Assembly: GCA_951813295.1 (NCBI GenBank)
Contig: CATOTI010000002.1
Coordinates: forward strand, 2,738,522 to 2,802,521
Direction: 5' to 3'
Source: an uncultured Pseudomonadales bacterium
GTDB taxonomy: Bacteria; Pseudomonadota; Gammaproteobacteria; Pseudomonadales; Azotimanducaceae
Length of the DNA: 64,000 bases
A program made the translations under genes and the position numbers. Every line of letters begins with the position of its first letter. Positions within the stretch are counted from its first letter, which is position 1. Below, one piece after another: positions 24,607-37,088 of the stretch. The notes beneath the pieces were generated by a model. The model was not told the DNA's origin, searched no databases, and saw nothing but the letters and a program-made list of their open reading frames with translations.

Positions 24607-24963
24607 ATGGCTCGAATCGCAGGAATTAACATTCCCGACCACAAACATGCCGGGATTGCGTTGACGTACGTCTTCGGTATCGGTCGAACCCGCGCGCGTC
24701 AGATCTGTGATGCGACCGGCGTCGATACGGATCGCAAGATCGTCGATCTCAGTGAAGAAGAGCTCGACGCGGTACGTACCGAAATCACTCGATTCACCGT
24801 CGAAGGCGATCTTCGTCGCGAAGTGTCGATGAACGTCAAACGGTTGATGGATCTGGGCTGCTATCGCGGCATGCGCCATCGTCGAGGCCTGCCCGTGAAC
24901 GGTCAGCGAACCAAGACGAACGCACGCACGCGCAAAGGCCCGGCGAAGCCCATTCGCAAATAG
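24607..24963 (+). CDS. rpsM: 30S ribosomal protein S13
   Basis: S13 joins the 30S head to the 50S central protuberance and contacts P-site tRNA. It is 118 aa, starting [20 protein letters not shown] and ending KGPAKPIRK; the [18 protein letters not shown] tail is typical. It opens the alpha operon set. The leader to rpmJ is only 24 nt, so an S4-binding pseudoknot as in E. coli is not obvious here. Confidence 0.97.
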   Translation: MARIAGINIPDHKHAGIALTYVFGIGRTRARQICDATGVDTDRKIVDLSEEELDAVRTEITRFTVEGDLRREVSMNVKRLMDLGCYRGMRHRRGLPVNGQRTKTNARTRKGPAKPIRK

Positions 24964-25078
24964 GCGCAAGTACCAGGTAGGCGAAGGTTGAAGACGAACG
25001 TTTTGAAATCCGAGTCGCGCCAGCGAGGCGTGATTCCCGGCGCAATTAGCGCCCCGCAACGAAGGAAAGAATGCATCC

Positions 25079-25468
25079 ATGGCTGAGGCAACCCCAAGAA
25101 GTCGTCGTGGACGTCGGGTGGTCACCGACGGCGTGGCGCATGTGCACGCATCGTTCAACAACACGATCATCACGATCACCGATCGCCAGGGCGGCGCGCT
25201 CGGCTGGGCGACCGCCGGCGGGTCCGGTTATCGGGGATCGAGAAAGAGTACGCCGTTTGCCGCGCAGGTCGCGGCCGAACGCGTGGCGACGAACGTCATG
25301 GAAACGTACGGCATGAAAGCGGTCGACGTGTTCGTCAAAGGCCCGGGACCGGGCCGCGAGTCGGCGGTTCGGGCGATGAATGCCGCCGGTCTCAAGATCA
25401 ACAGCATTTCGGACGTGACCCCGATTCCGCACAACGGGTGTCGACCGCCGAAGCGACGGAGAGTGTAA
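25079..25468 (+). CDS. rpsK: 30S ribosomal protein S11
   Basis: S11 lies on the 30S platform near the Shine-Dalgarno helix. The 129-aa protein has [19 protein letters not shown] and [19 protein letters not shown], ending RPPKRRRV. The 115-nt gap to rpsM is long for the operon and holds a small hairpin GGCGC-AATTA-GCGCC (25039-25053). rpsD begins 2 nt after the stop. Confidence 0.97.
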   Translation: MAEATPRSRRGRRVVTDGVAHVHASFNNTIITITDRQGGALGWATAGGSGYRGSRKSTPFAAQVAAERVATNVMETYGMKAVDVFVKGPGPGRESAVRAMNAAGLKINSISDVTPIPHNGCRPPKRRRV

Positions 25469-25470
25469 AC

Positions 25471-26091
25471 ATGGCCCGTTACCTAGGCCCGAAACTCAAG
25501 CTCTCACGCCGGGAAGGCACGGATCTCTTCCTGAAGAGCGGCGTCCGGCCGCTCGACTCGAAGTGTCGCGCCGACACAGTGCCCGGCCAGCACGGTCCGC
25601 GACGCTCGCGTCCGACCGACTATGCCATCCAGTTGCGTGAAAAGCAGAAAGTGCGCCGCTTCTACGGCGTGCTCGAGAAGCAGTTTCGCAACTACTACAA
25701 GAAAGCCGATCGGCAGAAGGGCGCGACGGGTGAAAACCTCCTGCGTTTGTTGGAACGCCGACTCGACAATGTCGTCTATCGAATGGGTTTTGGCTCGACC
25801 CGCGCCGAGTCGCGACAGTTGGTCTCGCACAAAGCCATCAGCGTCAACGGTCAGACCGTCGACATCGCCTCCTACCTCGTCCAACCGGAAGACGTCGTGG
25901 CGATTCGTGAGCACGCACGCGGCCAGTTGCGCATTCGTGCGGCTCTCGAGCTTGCGAGCCAGCGAGGGGCCGTGGATTGGGTCGATGTCGACCCGGAAAA
26001 GTTTGAAGGCGTCTTCAAGCGCGATCCCGATCGCGCTGAGCTGCCGAACGAGATCAGTGAAAACCTGATCGTAGAGCTCTACTCGAAGTAA
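25471..26091 (+). CDS. rpsD: 30S ribosomal protein S4
   Basis: S4 starts 30S assembly and in E. coli represses the alpha operon. ATG 25471 ([20 protein letters not shown]) gives 206 aa, the E. coli length; the frame is open from 25438 inside rpsK, but those codons are not conserved. The S4 RNA-binding domain is seen at [20 protein letters not shown] and [13 protein letters not shown]. Confidence 0.97.
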   Translation: MARYLGPKLKLSRREGTDLFLKSGVRPLDSKCRADTVPGQHGPRRSRPTDYAIQLREKQKVRRFYGVLEKQFRNYYKKADRQKGATGENLLRLLERRLDNVVYRMGFGSTRAESRQLVSHKAISVNGQTVDIASYLVQPEDVVAIREHARGQLRIRAALELASQRGAVDWVDVDPEKFEGVFKRDPDRAELPNEISENLIVELYSK

Positions 26092-26116
26092 TCGATCTCG
26101 CCTCACGGAGAATTTG

Positions 26117-27112
26117 ATGGGACAAGCCGCAACCGAATTTCTGACGCCGAGACGTATCGACGTAGACGAGGTTTCGTCGACGCACGCACGCGTCACCCTT
26201 GAACCGCTGGAGCGTGGTTTCGGTCACACGCTCGGCAATACGCTGCGTCGCATTCTGCTTTCGTCGATGCCCGGCTGCGCGATCACCGAGGTGCAGATCG
26301 AAGGCGTTGAGCACGAATACACCGCCATGGAAGGTGTGCAGGAAGACGTTATCGACATCCTGCTCAACCTCAAAGGCATCGCGGTCAGACTGCACCACGG
26401 CGAAGAGGTTCTGATTTCCCTTTCCAGGGACGGCTCGGGCGAAGTCACCGCTGGGGACTTCCAACTGAACCAGGATGTCGAGATCGCAAACCCCGACCAC
26501 GTCATCTGTACGCTGAACGAAAATGGCCGTATCCGCCTAGAAGCCAAGGTCACGCGCGGGCGTGGCTATCAGCCGGTCGATTTCTCGAGCGCTGACGAAG
26601 ACGAAGAGGTCACCCGTCCGATCGGCGTTCTCCGCCTCGACGCGTCCTATAGCCCGATGCGCCGGGTCGCGTATTCCGTGGAGAGTGCACGTGTCGAGCA
26701 GCGCACCGACCTCGACCGACTGGTCTTGGACATCGAGTCGAACGGCACGATCGATCCCGAAGAAGCGATTCGTCGTGCCGCGACGATTCTTCAGCAACAG
26801 CTTGCGGTATTCGTGGACTTCGAAAGCCAGGGCGAATCGGTCGTCGAAGAGAAAGAAGACGAAGTCGATCCGATCCTGCTGCGTCCGGTCGACGATCTGG
26901 AACTGACCGTACGTTCGGCCAACTGTCTGAAGGCCGAGAACATCTACTACATCGGCGATCTGATCCAACGCACGGAAGTCGAACTTCTCAAGACGCCGAA
27001 TCTCGGCAAGAAGTCGCTGACGGAAATCAAAGACGTGCTCGCGTCGCGTGGCTTGTCACTCGGCATGCGGCTCGAGAAGTGGCCGCCGGCGAGCCTCCGG
27101 GGTGACGCGTAA
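26117..27112 (+). CDS. rpoA: DNA-directed RNA polymerase subunit alpha
   Basis: RpoA dimerises to nucleate RNA polymerase; its C-terminal domain binds UP elements and activators. I choose ATG 26117 ([19 protein letters not shown], 331 aa) with ACGGAG 6 nt upstream; a TTG at 26114 is less likely. The N-terminal domain holds [20 protein letters not shown]; the C-terminal domain begins near residue 250 and contains [19 protein letters not shown] and the [18 protein letters not shown] helix. Confidence 0.98.
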   Translation: MGQAATEFLTPRRIDVDEVSSTHARVTLEPLERGFGHTLGNTLRRILLSSMPGCAITEVQIEGVEHEYTAMEGVQEDVIDILLNLKGIAVRLHHGEEVLISLSRDGSGEVTAGDFQLNQDVEIANPDHVICTLNENGRIRLEAKVTRGRGYQPVDFSSADEDEEVTRPIGVLRLDASYSPMRRVAYSVESARVEQRTDLDRLVLDIESNGTIDPEEAIRRAATILQQQLAVFVDFESQGESVVEEKEDEVDPILLRPVDDLELTVRSANCLKAENIYYIGDLIQRTEVELLKTPNLGKKSLTEIKDVLASRGLSLGMRLEKWPPASLRGDA

Positions 27113-27146
27113 GCGCAACTTCGGACGGACGACAGAGTAAATACGC

Positions 27147-27746
27147 ATGAGACACAGAAAAAGCGGGCGACATCTCAATCGCACGAGTTCGCACCGCAAA
27201 GCGATGTTCGCCAACATGGCGGCGTCGTTGTTCGAACACGAAATCATCAAGACGACCGTGCCGAAAGCGAAGGAGCTGCGTCGGGTTGCCGAGCCGCTCA
27301 TCACGCTTGCCAAGGAAGATTCGGTGGCCAATCGCCGTCTCGCCTTCAGCCGGATCCGCAACAAAGCGGTCGTCGGCAAGCTCTTCAGTGAGCTCGGACC
27401 CCGCTATCAGGAGCGTCCTGGCGGCTACACGCGAATCTTGAAAGCGGGCTATCGCCACGGCGATGCGGCACCCGTTGCCTATATCGAACTCGTTGGTCGA
27501 GAGATGGACGATTTTGACGACTTCGACGATTTCGAAGCGGCGGTGGCGGACGATGACGTGGATGACACGGAAGTCGTCGAGGAAACCGACATCGAAGACG
27601 CAGAAGTGATCGAAGAGACTGAAGCGTCGGCCGAAAGCGATGACGTGGCGGACGAGACGTCCGTGGACGAGACGTCCGTGGACGAGTCGTCTGTGGACGA
27701 TTCATCCGAAACAGAAGCCCACGGGGATGACGAACAAAAAACCTAA
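27147..27746 (+). CDS. rplQ: 50S ribosomal protein L17 with long acidic tail
   Basis: L17 binds 23S rRNA at the tunnel-exit face. Residues 1-120 are a normal L17 ([20 protein letters not shown], ending YIELVGREM). Residues 121-199 form an acidic tail: [10 protein letters not shown], a run of Asp/Glu with VEET and IEET, then [19 protein letters not shown] repeats. E. coli L17 is 127 aa. Acidic L17 tails are known in some other phyla such as actinobacteria, but I do not know of them in gammaproteobacteria. A canonical terminator follows the stop. Confidence 0.96.
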   Translation: MRHRKSGRHLNRTSSHRKAMFANMAASLFEHEIIKTTVPKAKELRRVAEPLITLAKEDSVANRRLAFSRIRNKAVVGKLFSELGPRYQERPGGYTRILKAGYRHGDAAPVAYIELVGREMDDFDDFDDFEAAVADDDVDDTEVVEETDIEDAEVIEETEASAESDDVADETSVDETSVDESSVDDSSETEAHGDDEQKT

Positions 27747-27764
27747 GCGTCGTTCCCGTTCTTC

Positions 27765-27793
27765 AGGCCGGCTTTTGCCGGCCTTTTCTTTTT
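27765..27793 (+). terminator. Intrinsic terminator after rplQ
   Basis: AGGCCGGC (27765-27772), loop TTTT and GCCGGCCT (27777-27784) make a perfect 8-bp stem, followed by TTTCTTTTT. It ends the str-S10-spc-alpha run and separates it from the convergent TonB receptor gene. Confidence 0.92.
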
Positions 27794-27812
27794 GGGGCGT
27801 ACGAAAAGCCCG

Positions 27813-29876
27813 TTAGTCGAGCTCGTACTCGATGCCGACGAAATACTGACGCGGCAGACTCGGGAAGTAGCGGTAACTGCCGAATGCAAAGTCCGCTCGA
27901 TCGGCGAACTCCTCATCGAGGAGATTGTTGATCCGACCGAAGACGACCGCCCGGTCGCTCACCTGCCAACGGGTGCGCCAATGGAAGACGCGGTGACCTT
28001 CGTAGGAGGCCGTGTTGGCGGCATTCACGAAGTGTTCGCCCACCAACACCCACTCGAGTTCGGACGTGAAGCGGCCGAGTCGCGCGTGCCAGCGTGCGGA
28101 AGCCAGCCATTCCGGTGCGGTATCGACTTCGTTGCCGGAGGTGATCACCTCACCTAACGCAGCGCGACGATCAAACTCGTACTCGTGGTTGGTGTGTGAG
28201 CCCACGACGTCGAAACGATGGGCGTCGTTCATCTGATAGGCGAGTTCGAACTCGATCCCGCGTGCGGAGGTTTCGCCGTCGCTGACGTTGAAGCCGTCGG
28301 CGTCTCGAAAGATCTGATCGGAGACGACTTCGTCGAACAGGGCCACGGAACCGACCCAGGGGCCACCGGCGAAACGGGTGCCGAATTCGATTGAGCGGAT
28401 CTCCTCCGAGCTGATGTCGGCGGTTGTTTGTCCACTTTGCAGTCGGTAGAGCTCGGTTGCTTGAGGTGGACGGAAGCCGAGGCCATACACGCCGTACCAC
28501 TCGATGTTGTCGCTGGGTTGCCAGGTGAAACCGAGGCGCCCACCGACGTCGGTAAAGGAATCCGAGCCGCTTGCTGGACGCGTGTACAGGCACCCGCCGA
28601 AGCCACACGCCGTACCGTCGTCTTTCGTATTGCCGACGAGATGATGGTTCGTGTAGTCGTACCGCACCGTCTCCGCGCGCAGGCTGTGCACGAGCGCGAA
28701 TTCGTTGCCGAGGTCGATTTCGATATCGTAGAAGGCGGCGATCATGTCGCTGTCGATGTCGTAGTCGTAGTGAGTGCCGGCGGGGCGGGTCGTCCGGAGG
28801 AAGAGCGACCCGGTGGTGGGGGTGTCCTGCACTTCCGAAAGCATCCCGGCCATCGTTTCGCCGTGAACGCCGATTCGCCAATCGACTCGCCCGGTGGAGC
28901 CCGACAGGCGGGCGATCGCGCCGAAACTCGTCTGGGCATTACGTTCGAGCGGTTGCCCCGGGAGGAAATGCTGCAGGAAGGCCATCGTCGATCGGCGCGC
29001 GTAAGGGACGACGTTGAGCTGCACGTCGTCGAAATCGCGTGTCCAGTGTGAGGTGAGGCGGGCCGCCCACGCATTCCGGTAGGCCTCGGGATTGGGATTC
29101 GTCGAGCGCAGGGCCGAATCCTTGTACGCCTCGAAACCGCGCACGAAGCCACCGCTCTCCTGCATGAGTTCGGTGAACGTCAGTGTGTGGATCGCGCGCC
29201 AGTTGTTCGTCGTCGTCGCCCATCGAAGGTTCGCTTTGTGCTGATCGAATCCTGTGTCGTCGCGATAGCCGTCCGTGGTGGCGGTGCTGACGCGCATTGC
29301 GAACGAGTCGGTCTCGTAGGCAACGCGCGCCCGGCCGTGGGATTCGGAGCCGAACTCGACGCTCGCGCGCATACCAGGGCGTGATTCGGTGGAGATCGTG
29401 TTGATGACGCCGTGCAGGGCGTTACCGCCGAAGGCGGCGCTGGCCGGCCCGCGAATCACCTCGATTGCGTCGGCTTGTTCGGTGTTCACCTCGAAGAGAT
29501 TGTTGACGTTGCAGAAACCGGTCGGGCGGATCGGCACGCCGTTTTCTAGATAGAGGAATCCGCCGCAGGCGCCCGCGCCCGTGAGCACGGCGGAGCGGAT
29601 CGCGGTCAGATGTTCCTGCCCCGATCCGCGTGAAATCCACACGCCCGGAATGCGCACCATCACTTCGTTGACGTGATTTGCGCGAGTGACGTCGATCGAG
29701 TCACCGTCGATTGTCGTGACGCTGCCGATGTTCGCGCGTGCGTCAGTGACCGACGTGCCGTAGACGATCACCTCTTCGATGGTGTCATCCGCGTTCGGTT
29801 CTGCGGCGCCGACTATCGCGGCGCTCAAGCTCAGGATCAGGGTAGCGGCGAACTGGCGCACAGGATACGTCTCCAT
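27813..29876 (-). CDS. TonB-dependent outer-membrane receptor
   Basis: The 687-aa product has a signal peptide (residues 1 to about 25, RQFAATLILSLSAAIVGAA), a TonB-box-like EEVIVYGTS at about 35, a plug domain with the signature ADAIEVIRGPASAAFGGNAL, and a long beta-barrel with a final strand RQYFVGIEYELD. Such receptors import iron chelates, cobalamin, sugars or other ligands using TonB energy. The plug contains two cysteines (GACGGFLYLENG and FCNVNN) that could form a disulfide. Ligand unknown; no biosynthetic, regulatory or TonB genes lie nearby. No clear ribosome binding site precedes the ATG. Confidence 0.9.
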   Translation of the reverse strand: METYPVRQFAATLILSLSAAIVGAAEPNADDTIEEVIVYGTSVTDARANIGSVTTIDGDSIDVTRANHVNEVMVRIPGVWISRGSGQEHLTAIRSAVLTGAGACGGFLYLENGVPIRPTGFCNVNNLFEVNTEQADAIEVIRGPASAAFGGNALHGVINTISTESRPGMRASVEFGSESHGRARVAYETDSFAMRVSTATTDGYRDDTGFDQHKANLRWATTTNNWRAIHTLTFTELMQESGGFVRGFEAYKDSALRSTNPNPEAYRNAWAARLTSHWTRDFDDVQLNVVPYARRSTMAFLQHFLPGQPLERNAQTSFGAIARLSGSTGRVDWRIGVHGETMAGMLSEVQDTPTTGSLFLRTTRPAGTHYDYDIDSDMIAAFYDIEIDLGNEFALVHSLRAETVRYDYTNHHLVGNTKDDGTACGFGGCLYTRPASGSDSFTDVGGRLGFTWQPSDNIEWYGVYGLGFRPPQATELYRLQSGQTTADISSEEIRSIEFGTRFAGGPWVGSVALFDEVVSDQIFRDADGFNVSDGETSARGIEFELAYQMNDAHRFDVVGSHTNHEYEFDRRAALGEVITSGNEVDTAPEWLASARWHARLGRFTSELEWVLVGEHFVNAANTASYEGHRVFHWRTRWQVSDRAVVFGRINNLLDEEFADRADFAFGSYRYFPSLPRQYFVGIEYELD

Positions 29877-30173
29877 CTGCAGTCATCGGTCGGGCGAACG
29901 CGCGATGTTATTCGACAAGCATCGATGAGATCACGTCTTTGTCCAAAGCTCGTCGTGCGGCGGTTGGGCTCGAGCGGTCGGCGACCGCGAGCGGCATCAA
30001 ACCGGGGCTAGAAGAAGTGCTCTGTTGGGGAGAAGCGGACGCCAAGGGCACGAAGCCCTCGGCGTCCGTTTGCCGACCGAAGTCGGCAGGCTTGAATCGG
30101 ACGCCTCCGATCGAGCGGAGCAGCGAGGCAAAGGGGTAACCGCCGCTGCTCGCACCCGGGGAGACTTCGCTAC
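29877..30173. other. Intergenic region with hairpin cluster
   Basis: About 297 nt between two same-strand receptor genes, with no supported ORF. It contains four inverted repeats: 29974-29988 (6 bp), 30036-30068 (13 bp plus one mismatch, loop ACGAA), 30071-30088 (7 bp, loop CGAA; TTCG on the - strand) and 30096-30111 (6 bp). The two central ones are 2 nt apart. On the - strand the cluster is the 3' untranslated region of the upstream receptor. No T run follows any of them. Confidence 0.7.
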
Positions 30174-33047
30174 CTAGCGCCCGAAGTCAGCCGTCAAGCG
30201 CAGGAAGTACGTACGGCCGAACACATCGTATGTGGCCGGGTACGTATTCGCTTGCTCTTGGTTGTCGCCAATGATCGGCGGACCTTCATCGAGGAGGTTG
30301 TCGACGCCAAAACCAATCGATGCCCACTCGTTGACCTGGTAGGTCCCGTAGAGATCGAAGTAGTTCCAACCGTCGACGGTCTCGACGAAGTACGTCGTAC
30401 CGGCATCATCGTCGCTAACCTCGCCGACATACCGCCAGAGGAGCTGAAGGAGGAGGTCCTCGTTCGACCAGCGGGCCGCGATCCGGTGTTTGTACTCGGG
30501 AACCGGCTCACCGCAGTCGAGGCCGAAGCGGCCTTCACAGACGATCGGCGTGTCACCAGCGAATGCGACGAACTCGTTCTCCTGGGTGAACGTACCTAGG
30601 TAGCTGAAGTCCAGGATGCCGCCCCACATCGGCCGCGAGTAGGAACCCACGATGTCGATGACCTGCAGCGTCTGTGTAGCGACGTTCTGGGAGAGCACCT
30701 CGACGAAGTCGATCGTGCCGTCGGAACGGCGGTTGACGACGTTGCAGAAAGGCGATCCCGCGCCACCCGTTGCCGGGTCGTAGCAGTTGGTGAGGACGTT
30801 GTTGACACCACCACCGAAGCTCGCAATGAATTCTTCGATTTCGATATCGGTCCAGTCGACACTCATCTGCAGACCTTCGAGGGCAGCATTGGTCGGGGTC
30901 CAGACGACGCCGAACGACATGGTCTCGGCTTCTTCTTCGGCCAGACCGGGGTTACCCCCGAAGATGCCGCGAGCCTGCCCCGCCGGGAGGTTGATCGCCG
31001 GCGTACCGATGACGTTCTGCGGAACGCCCGTGGCCGCACAGATCGATTGAACGGCCGAATCGCCGATCGTCGAGCTTTCTGCGGAACAGGGGTCCGTTGC
31101 GCCGGGGAATCCTTCCGACTGCGGCTGGAAGAGCTCCGAGATGCTCGGTGCACGTACGGCCGTGTTCCAGCTGGCGCGGAGCCGGATGTCGTCGTTGATG
31201 GCCCACGACGAGGCAACCTTGTAGCTCTGCACGTTGCCGACCGTCGAGTAGTCGGCGAAGCGCGCCGCACCCTCGAGTTCGATCACGCCCATCGCGCCCT
31301 CGACCAATGGCGCGTTGAACTCGCCGTAGAACGACGAGACGTCATATCCGCCGCGCACGGCCGGTGCGCCGTTGAAGCCGGCGATGTTACCGGTCGCGAG
31401 GTCTTGCGACGGTTCGAACTTGAACTCGTTATCGATCGTCTCGATACCGGCGGCGAGGCCAATCGGTCCGGCCGGCAAGCTGAACCAGTCGCCCGTGTGG
31501 CCGTCGATCGAAACGGCGGCGACCGACTGCTCGAACGTGGCGCGCGAGCTTACCGCGACTTTCAGGAAGTCCGCGGCTGCCTGGCTGATATTGCCTTGGC
31601 CGAAGATGTTGATCGGTGCACACGCGCTTGTCCCGCCGTTTGCACCCGGATCGGAACAAGTAGCGCCGGTCGGATCGGAAAGATCGAGCAATAGCGCCTG
31701 GTTGAACCGGTCGCGGTTCACGTTACCGAGCTGTACCTCGGTAAAGAGAACTTCGCCGGTCTGTGCATAGGCGTCGAAATGCCAGATGTCGTTCAGCTCA
31801 CCACGCAGGCCAACCTGGAACTGATAGGTCCGGGACTCCGAGTCGGCCTGACGTTCACCCACTTCGAGAAGCCGGCGACGGACGAAAGCCGTGGCGGTGT
31901 CGTCGATGCCGTTACCGTCGGAATCCACGCCGCTGCCGTGCGCATCGGAGAGCACCTGCTGCGCGTTGGCGTCGAGGAAGGGGCTGCCGTCGAGCGTGAA
32001 CGTCGTCGTCTGGAAGATCGGCGTTGCGGCCAACTGCTGCGGGACGTCACTGTGGGTGAACATACCGCGGCCGTAGACTTCGATCGAATCGCTCAAGTCG
32101 TAGCTCAAGAGCGCCGTCGACTGGTAGCGTTGCTGTGGCAACTGGATGTAGTTGACCGGTGCGTAGTTGTAGAAATCGTTATCGCCGGTGGTTTCGAACG
32201 GACGAATCGAACCGTTGGGCTCGAAGGTCACCCCGAAGCTCGGCGAAAACGCACCCAATGCACCTGAGAAGATCGACGTACCGGGAATACCACTCGATCC
32301 GCCGTTGATCAGGATCGGATTTCCGTTGTCGTCCTCGTCGTCGAACTGGGCGAAGAACGAAAAGTCGCGGTCGCCCTGGAACAGATCCTCGCGGTCGGTG
32401 TGGTGGAAGTTCAACATCGCGTGGCCGCGGCCACCGTCGAACGGTGCGCCCATCGTGATGTCGACGGAGAAGAGCTGTGCATCGTTGTCTTCGGTCGACT
32501 CGTAGCTCGTCGTGACGTCGAGTCCTTCGAAGTCGTCCTTCAGAATGAAGTTGACGACGCCGGCGACCGCGTCGGAGCCGTAGATGGCCGATGCCCCACC
32601 TGTCAGTACTTCCACCCGCTCGATCATCGCGGCGGGAATGGAGTTGATGTCGACGGTGCCGCCACCGGTGGTCGGCAGCACGCGCTTGCCGTCGATCAGC
32701 ACTAACGTCCGGTTGGAGCCGAGGCCACGCAGGTCGACGGTTGCGGTGCCGTTGCCGGGGTTGTTCGAGGTGCGGTCGAGCCCGGGCACCATTTGCGGCA
32801 ACGTATTGAGCAGCGCTTCGACGTTGATCGTATTCGATATGTCGATCTGGCTTCCGTCCACCGTCGCGACGGGTGCGTTGGAATTGTAGTCCTGGCGTCG
32901 GATCCGGGAACCGGTGACGATGACGACCTCTTCTGAGAGTTCAGCTTCCTCGGCGACGGCCGGCGCACTGACCGAGAGTGCAGTCGCCGCTGCGGCTGCG
33001 CTGATCGCGATCGACAGCGGCTTTCTCGTAAACGGTATCTGTTTCAT
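30174..33047 (-). CDS. TonB-dependent receptor, large
   Basis: A 957-aa outer-membrane receptor. I start it at ATG 33047 (MKQIPFTRKPLSIAISAAAA) because GGGAG lies 6 nt upstream and a clear signal peptide follows; the frame runs open to 33149 but that part is not signal-like. After the cleavage site comes SEEVVIVTGSRIRRQDYNSN, the TonB box and plug type common in large gammaproteobacterial and Caulobacter receptors, then plug motifs RTLVLIDGKRVLPTTGGG and IYGSDAVAGVVNFIL and a long barrel. Members of this type often import oligosaccharides or peptides; the ligand here is unknown. Confidence 0.93.
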   Translation of the reverse strand: MKQIPFTRKPLSIAISAAAAATALSVSAPAVAEEAELSEEVVIVTGSRIRRQDYNSNAPVATVDGSQIDISNTINVEALLNTLPQMVPGLDRTSNNPGNGTATVDLRGLGSNRTLVLIDGKRVLPTTGGGTVDINSIPAAMIERVEVLTGGASAIYGSDAVAGVVNFILKDDFEGLDVTTSYESTEDNDAQLFSVDITMGAPFDGGRGHAMLNFHHTDREDLFQGDRDFSFFAQFDDEDDNGNPILINGGSSGIPGTSIFSGALGAFSPSFGVTFEPNGSIRPFETTGDNDFYNYAPVNYIQLPQQRYQSTALLSYDLSDSIEVYGRGMFTHSDVPQQLAATPIFQTTTFTLDGSPFLDANAQQVLSDAHGSGVDSDGNGIDDTATAFVRRRLLEVGERQADSESRTYQFQVGLRGELNDIWHFDAYAQTGEVLFTEVQLGNVNRDRFNQALLLDLSDPTGATCSDPGANGGTSACAPINIFGQGNISQAAADFLKVAVSSRATFEQSVAAVSIDGHTGDWFSLPAGPIGLAAGIETIDNEFKFEPSQDLATGNIAGFNGAPAVRGGYDVSSFYGEFNAPLVEGAMGVIELEGAARFADYSTVGNVQSYKVASSWAINDDIRLRASWNTAVRAPSISELFQPQSEGFPGATDPCSAESSTIGDSAVQSICAATGVPQNVIGTPAINLPAGQARGIFGGNPGLAEEEAETMSFGVVWTPTNAALEGLQMSVDWTDIEIEEFIASFGGGVNNVLTNCYDPATGGAGSPFCNVVNRRSDGTIDFVEVLSQNVATQTLQVIDIVGSYSRPMWGGILDFSYLGTFTQENEFVAFAGDTPIVCEGRFGLDCGEPVPEYKHRIAARWSNEDLLLQLLWRYVGEVSDDDAGTTYFVETVDGWNYFDLYGTYQVNEWASIGFGVDNLLDEGPPIIGDNQEQANTYPATYDVFGRTYFLRLTADFGR

Positions 33048-33332
33048 CGAGACTCCCTTTGCAGTGCGGGCACAGCAAGCTGAGCCTCCAGCGGTCGGTA
33101 CCCGGCGGGTACGTTCCACGTTGTTTTCAAAAGCATTGACTATCCCCATGTTTTTGTAGTCATTGATGTCCGGGTTTTTTCAACCCCGTACACCTAAACA
33201 ACGAACGAAACCGCCAGCCCCGCAACGTTTAGTAACAATTTTGTCGATTATTCTTCTGAGGGACGCGCGGCAGCGGCGGCACGCGTCGTTCGACACGTGG
33301 GGCCAGCGCTTCAGGGGGTTGCGATCAGATCG
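33048..33332 (-). promoter_or_regulatory. Leader and probable promoter region of the large receptor
   Basis: No gene is supported in this 285-nt gap. Positions about 33225-33260 are clearly AT-rich and are the likely promoter area on the - strand, though no good -35/-10 pair stands out. A GGGTT-GAAAA-AACCC hairpin lies in the presumed leader near 33173-33187. Close to uvrA, GCGAT-CTG-ATCGC (33321-33333) overlaps the uvrA stop and may be a weak 3' hairpin. Confidence 0.4.
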
Positions 33333-36293
<2,961 letters not shown>

Positions 36294-36501
36294 CCGTGAT
36301 CCCTCTGAAGCCGGATATTGTCCCGGCGAGTTGAAGTCTGGCAGCGCGGCCACGCGGCCTGTACGCCAAAGCGGACACGCTACGCGCAAGAAATCTGACG
36401 GGCAAGCCTACGACCGCTCACGCGGGATTGGGGCGTCGCTACGTGTTTGAGTCAATGGCTTCGGCTAGACTGGCGGGGCAAGTTCATAAGTGAGACGCGA
36501 C
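36294..36501. other. Divergent uvrA-ssb control region
   Basis: About 208 nt between the two start codons. I looked for an E. coli type LexA box (CTGT-N8-ACAG) and found none. A TAGACT near 36468 could be a -10 for ssb but has no matching -35 at normal spacing. Confidence 0.4.
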
Positions 36502-37035
36502 ATGCCGCGGGGGATCAACAAAGTCATTTTGATTGGCAATCTGGGCCGCGATCCGGAAGTTCGCTATACCCAGGATCAGCGCCCGGTGACGAGCTTCAGT
36601 GTCGCAACGAGCGACAGTTGGCGCGATCGCAACACCCAGGAAATGCAGGAACGTACGGAGTGGCACAGCATCGTTTGCTTCGCGCGGCTCGCCGAGATCG
36701 CGAGCGAGTATCTGCATAAGGGTTCGAAGGTCTACATCGAAGGCCGGCTACAGACACGCTCGTGGGAGCAGGACGGCCAGACGCGCTACCGAACCGAGGT
36801 CGTCGCCAACGAGATGCAGATGCTCGATAGTCGCGGGGGCGGGATGGCCGGCGGTCAGCCGGGCGGCCAACCGGGTGGCCAGGCTTCGGATTCGCCGCAA
36901 CAGGGCGGTGGTGGCAATTACGGTGGTCGTTCGGGTGGCTATAGTCAGTCGCGCCCGATGGGTGGCGGGCGCAATCAGCCGCAACCGCCGCCGGCGGATG
37001 ACCTCGACGATTTCGAGGACGACATCCCGTTCTAG
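36502..37035 (+). CDS. ssb: Single-stranded DNA-binding protein
   Basis: SSB coats single-stranded DNA during replication, repair and recombination. ATG 36502 gives [20 protein letters not shown] and 177 aa; a GTG at 36490 would add four residues. The OB fold spans residues 1 to about 110 ([28 protein letters not shown]). A Gly/Gln-rich linker follows, and the tail [12 protein letters not shown] is the conserved peptide that recruits partner enzymes. Confidence 0.97.
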   Translation: MPRGINKVILIGNLGRDPEVRYTQDQRPVTSFSVATSDSWRDRNTQEMQERTEWHSIVCFARLAEIASEYLHKGSKVYIEGRLQTRSWEQDGQTRYRTEVVANEMQMLDSRGGGMAGGQPGGQPGGQASDSPQQGGGGNYGGRSGGYSQSRPMGGGRNQPQPPPADDLDDFEDDIPF

Positions 37036-37065
37036 GGGGTCCTCGGGATGGGTGATTTGAACGGT

Positions 37066-37088
37066 CGGCCTCGCGTCAAGCGAGGCCG
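37066..37088. terminator. Palindrome between ssb and uppP with stop codon in loop
   Basis: CGGCCTCGC (37066-37074), loop GTCAA, GCGAGGCCG (37080-37088): a perfect 9-bp stem between convergent ssb and uppP. The uppP stop codon (TCA at 37076-37078 on the + strand) is in the loop. No T run on either side, so it may act as a bidirectional mRNA 3' end protector rather than an intrinsic terminator. Confidence 0.6.

Noticed and set aside
29939..30139. 66-codon open frame between the receptor genes
   Set aside because: It covers the hairpin cluster and has no conserved sequence or start signal.
33048..33149. 34-residue upstream extension of the large TonB receptor
   Set aside because: It lacks a signal-like sequence, while ATG 33047 has GGGAG 6 nt upstream and starts a good signal peptide.
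36294..36501. LexA (SOS) box between uvrA and ssb
   Set aside because: No CTGT-N8-ACAG match; CTGTACGCCAAAGC has no second half-site.
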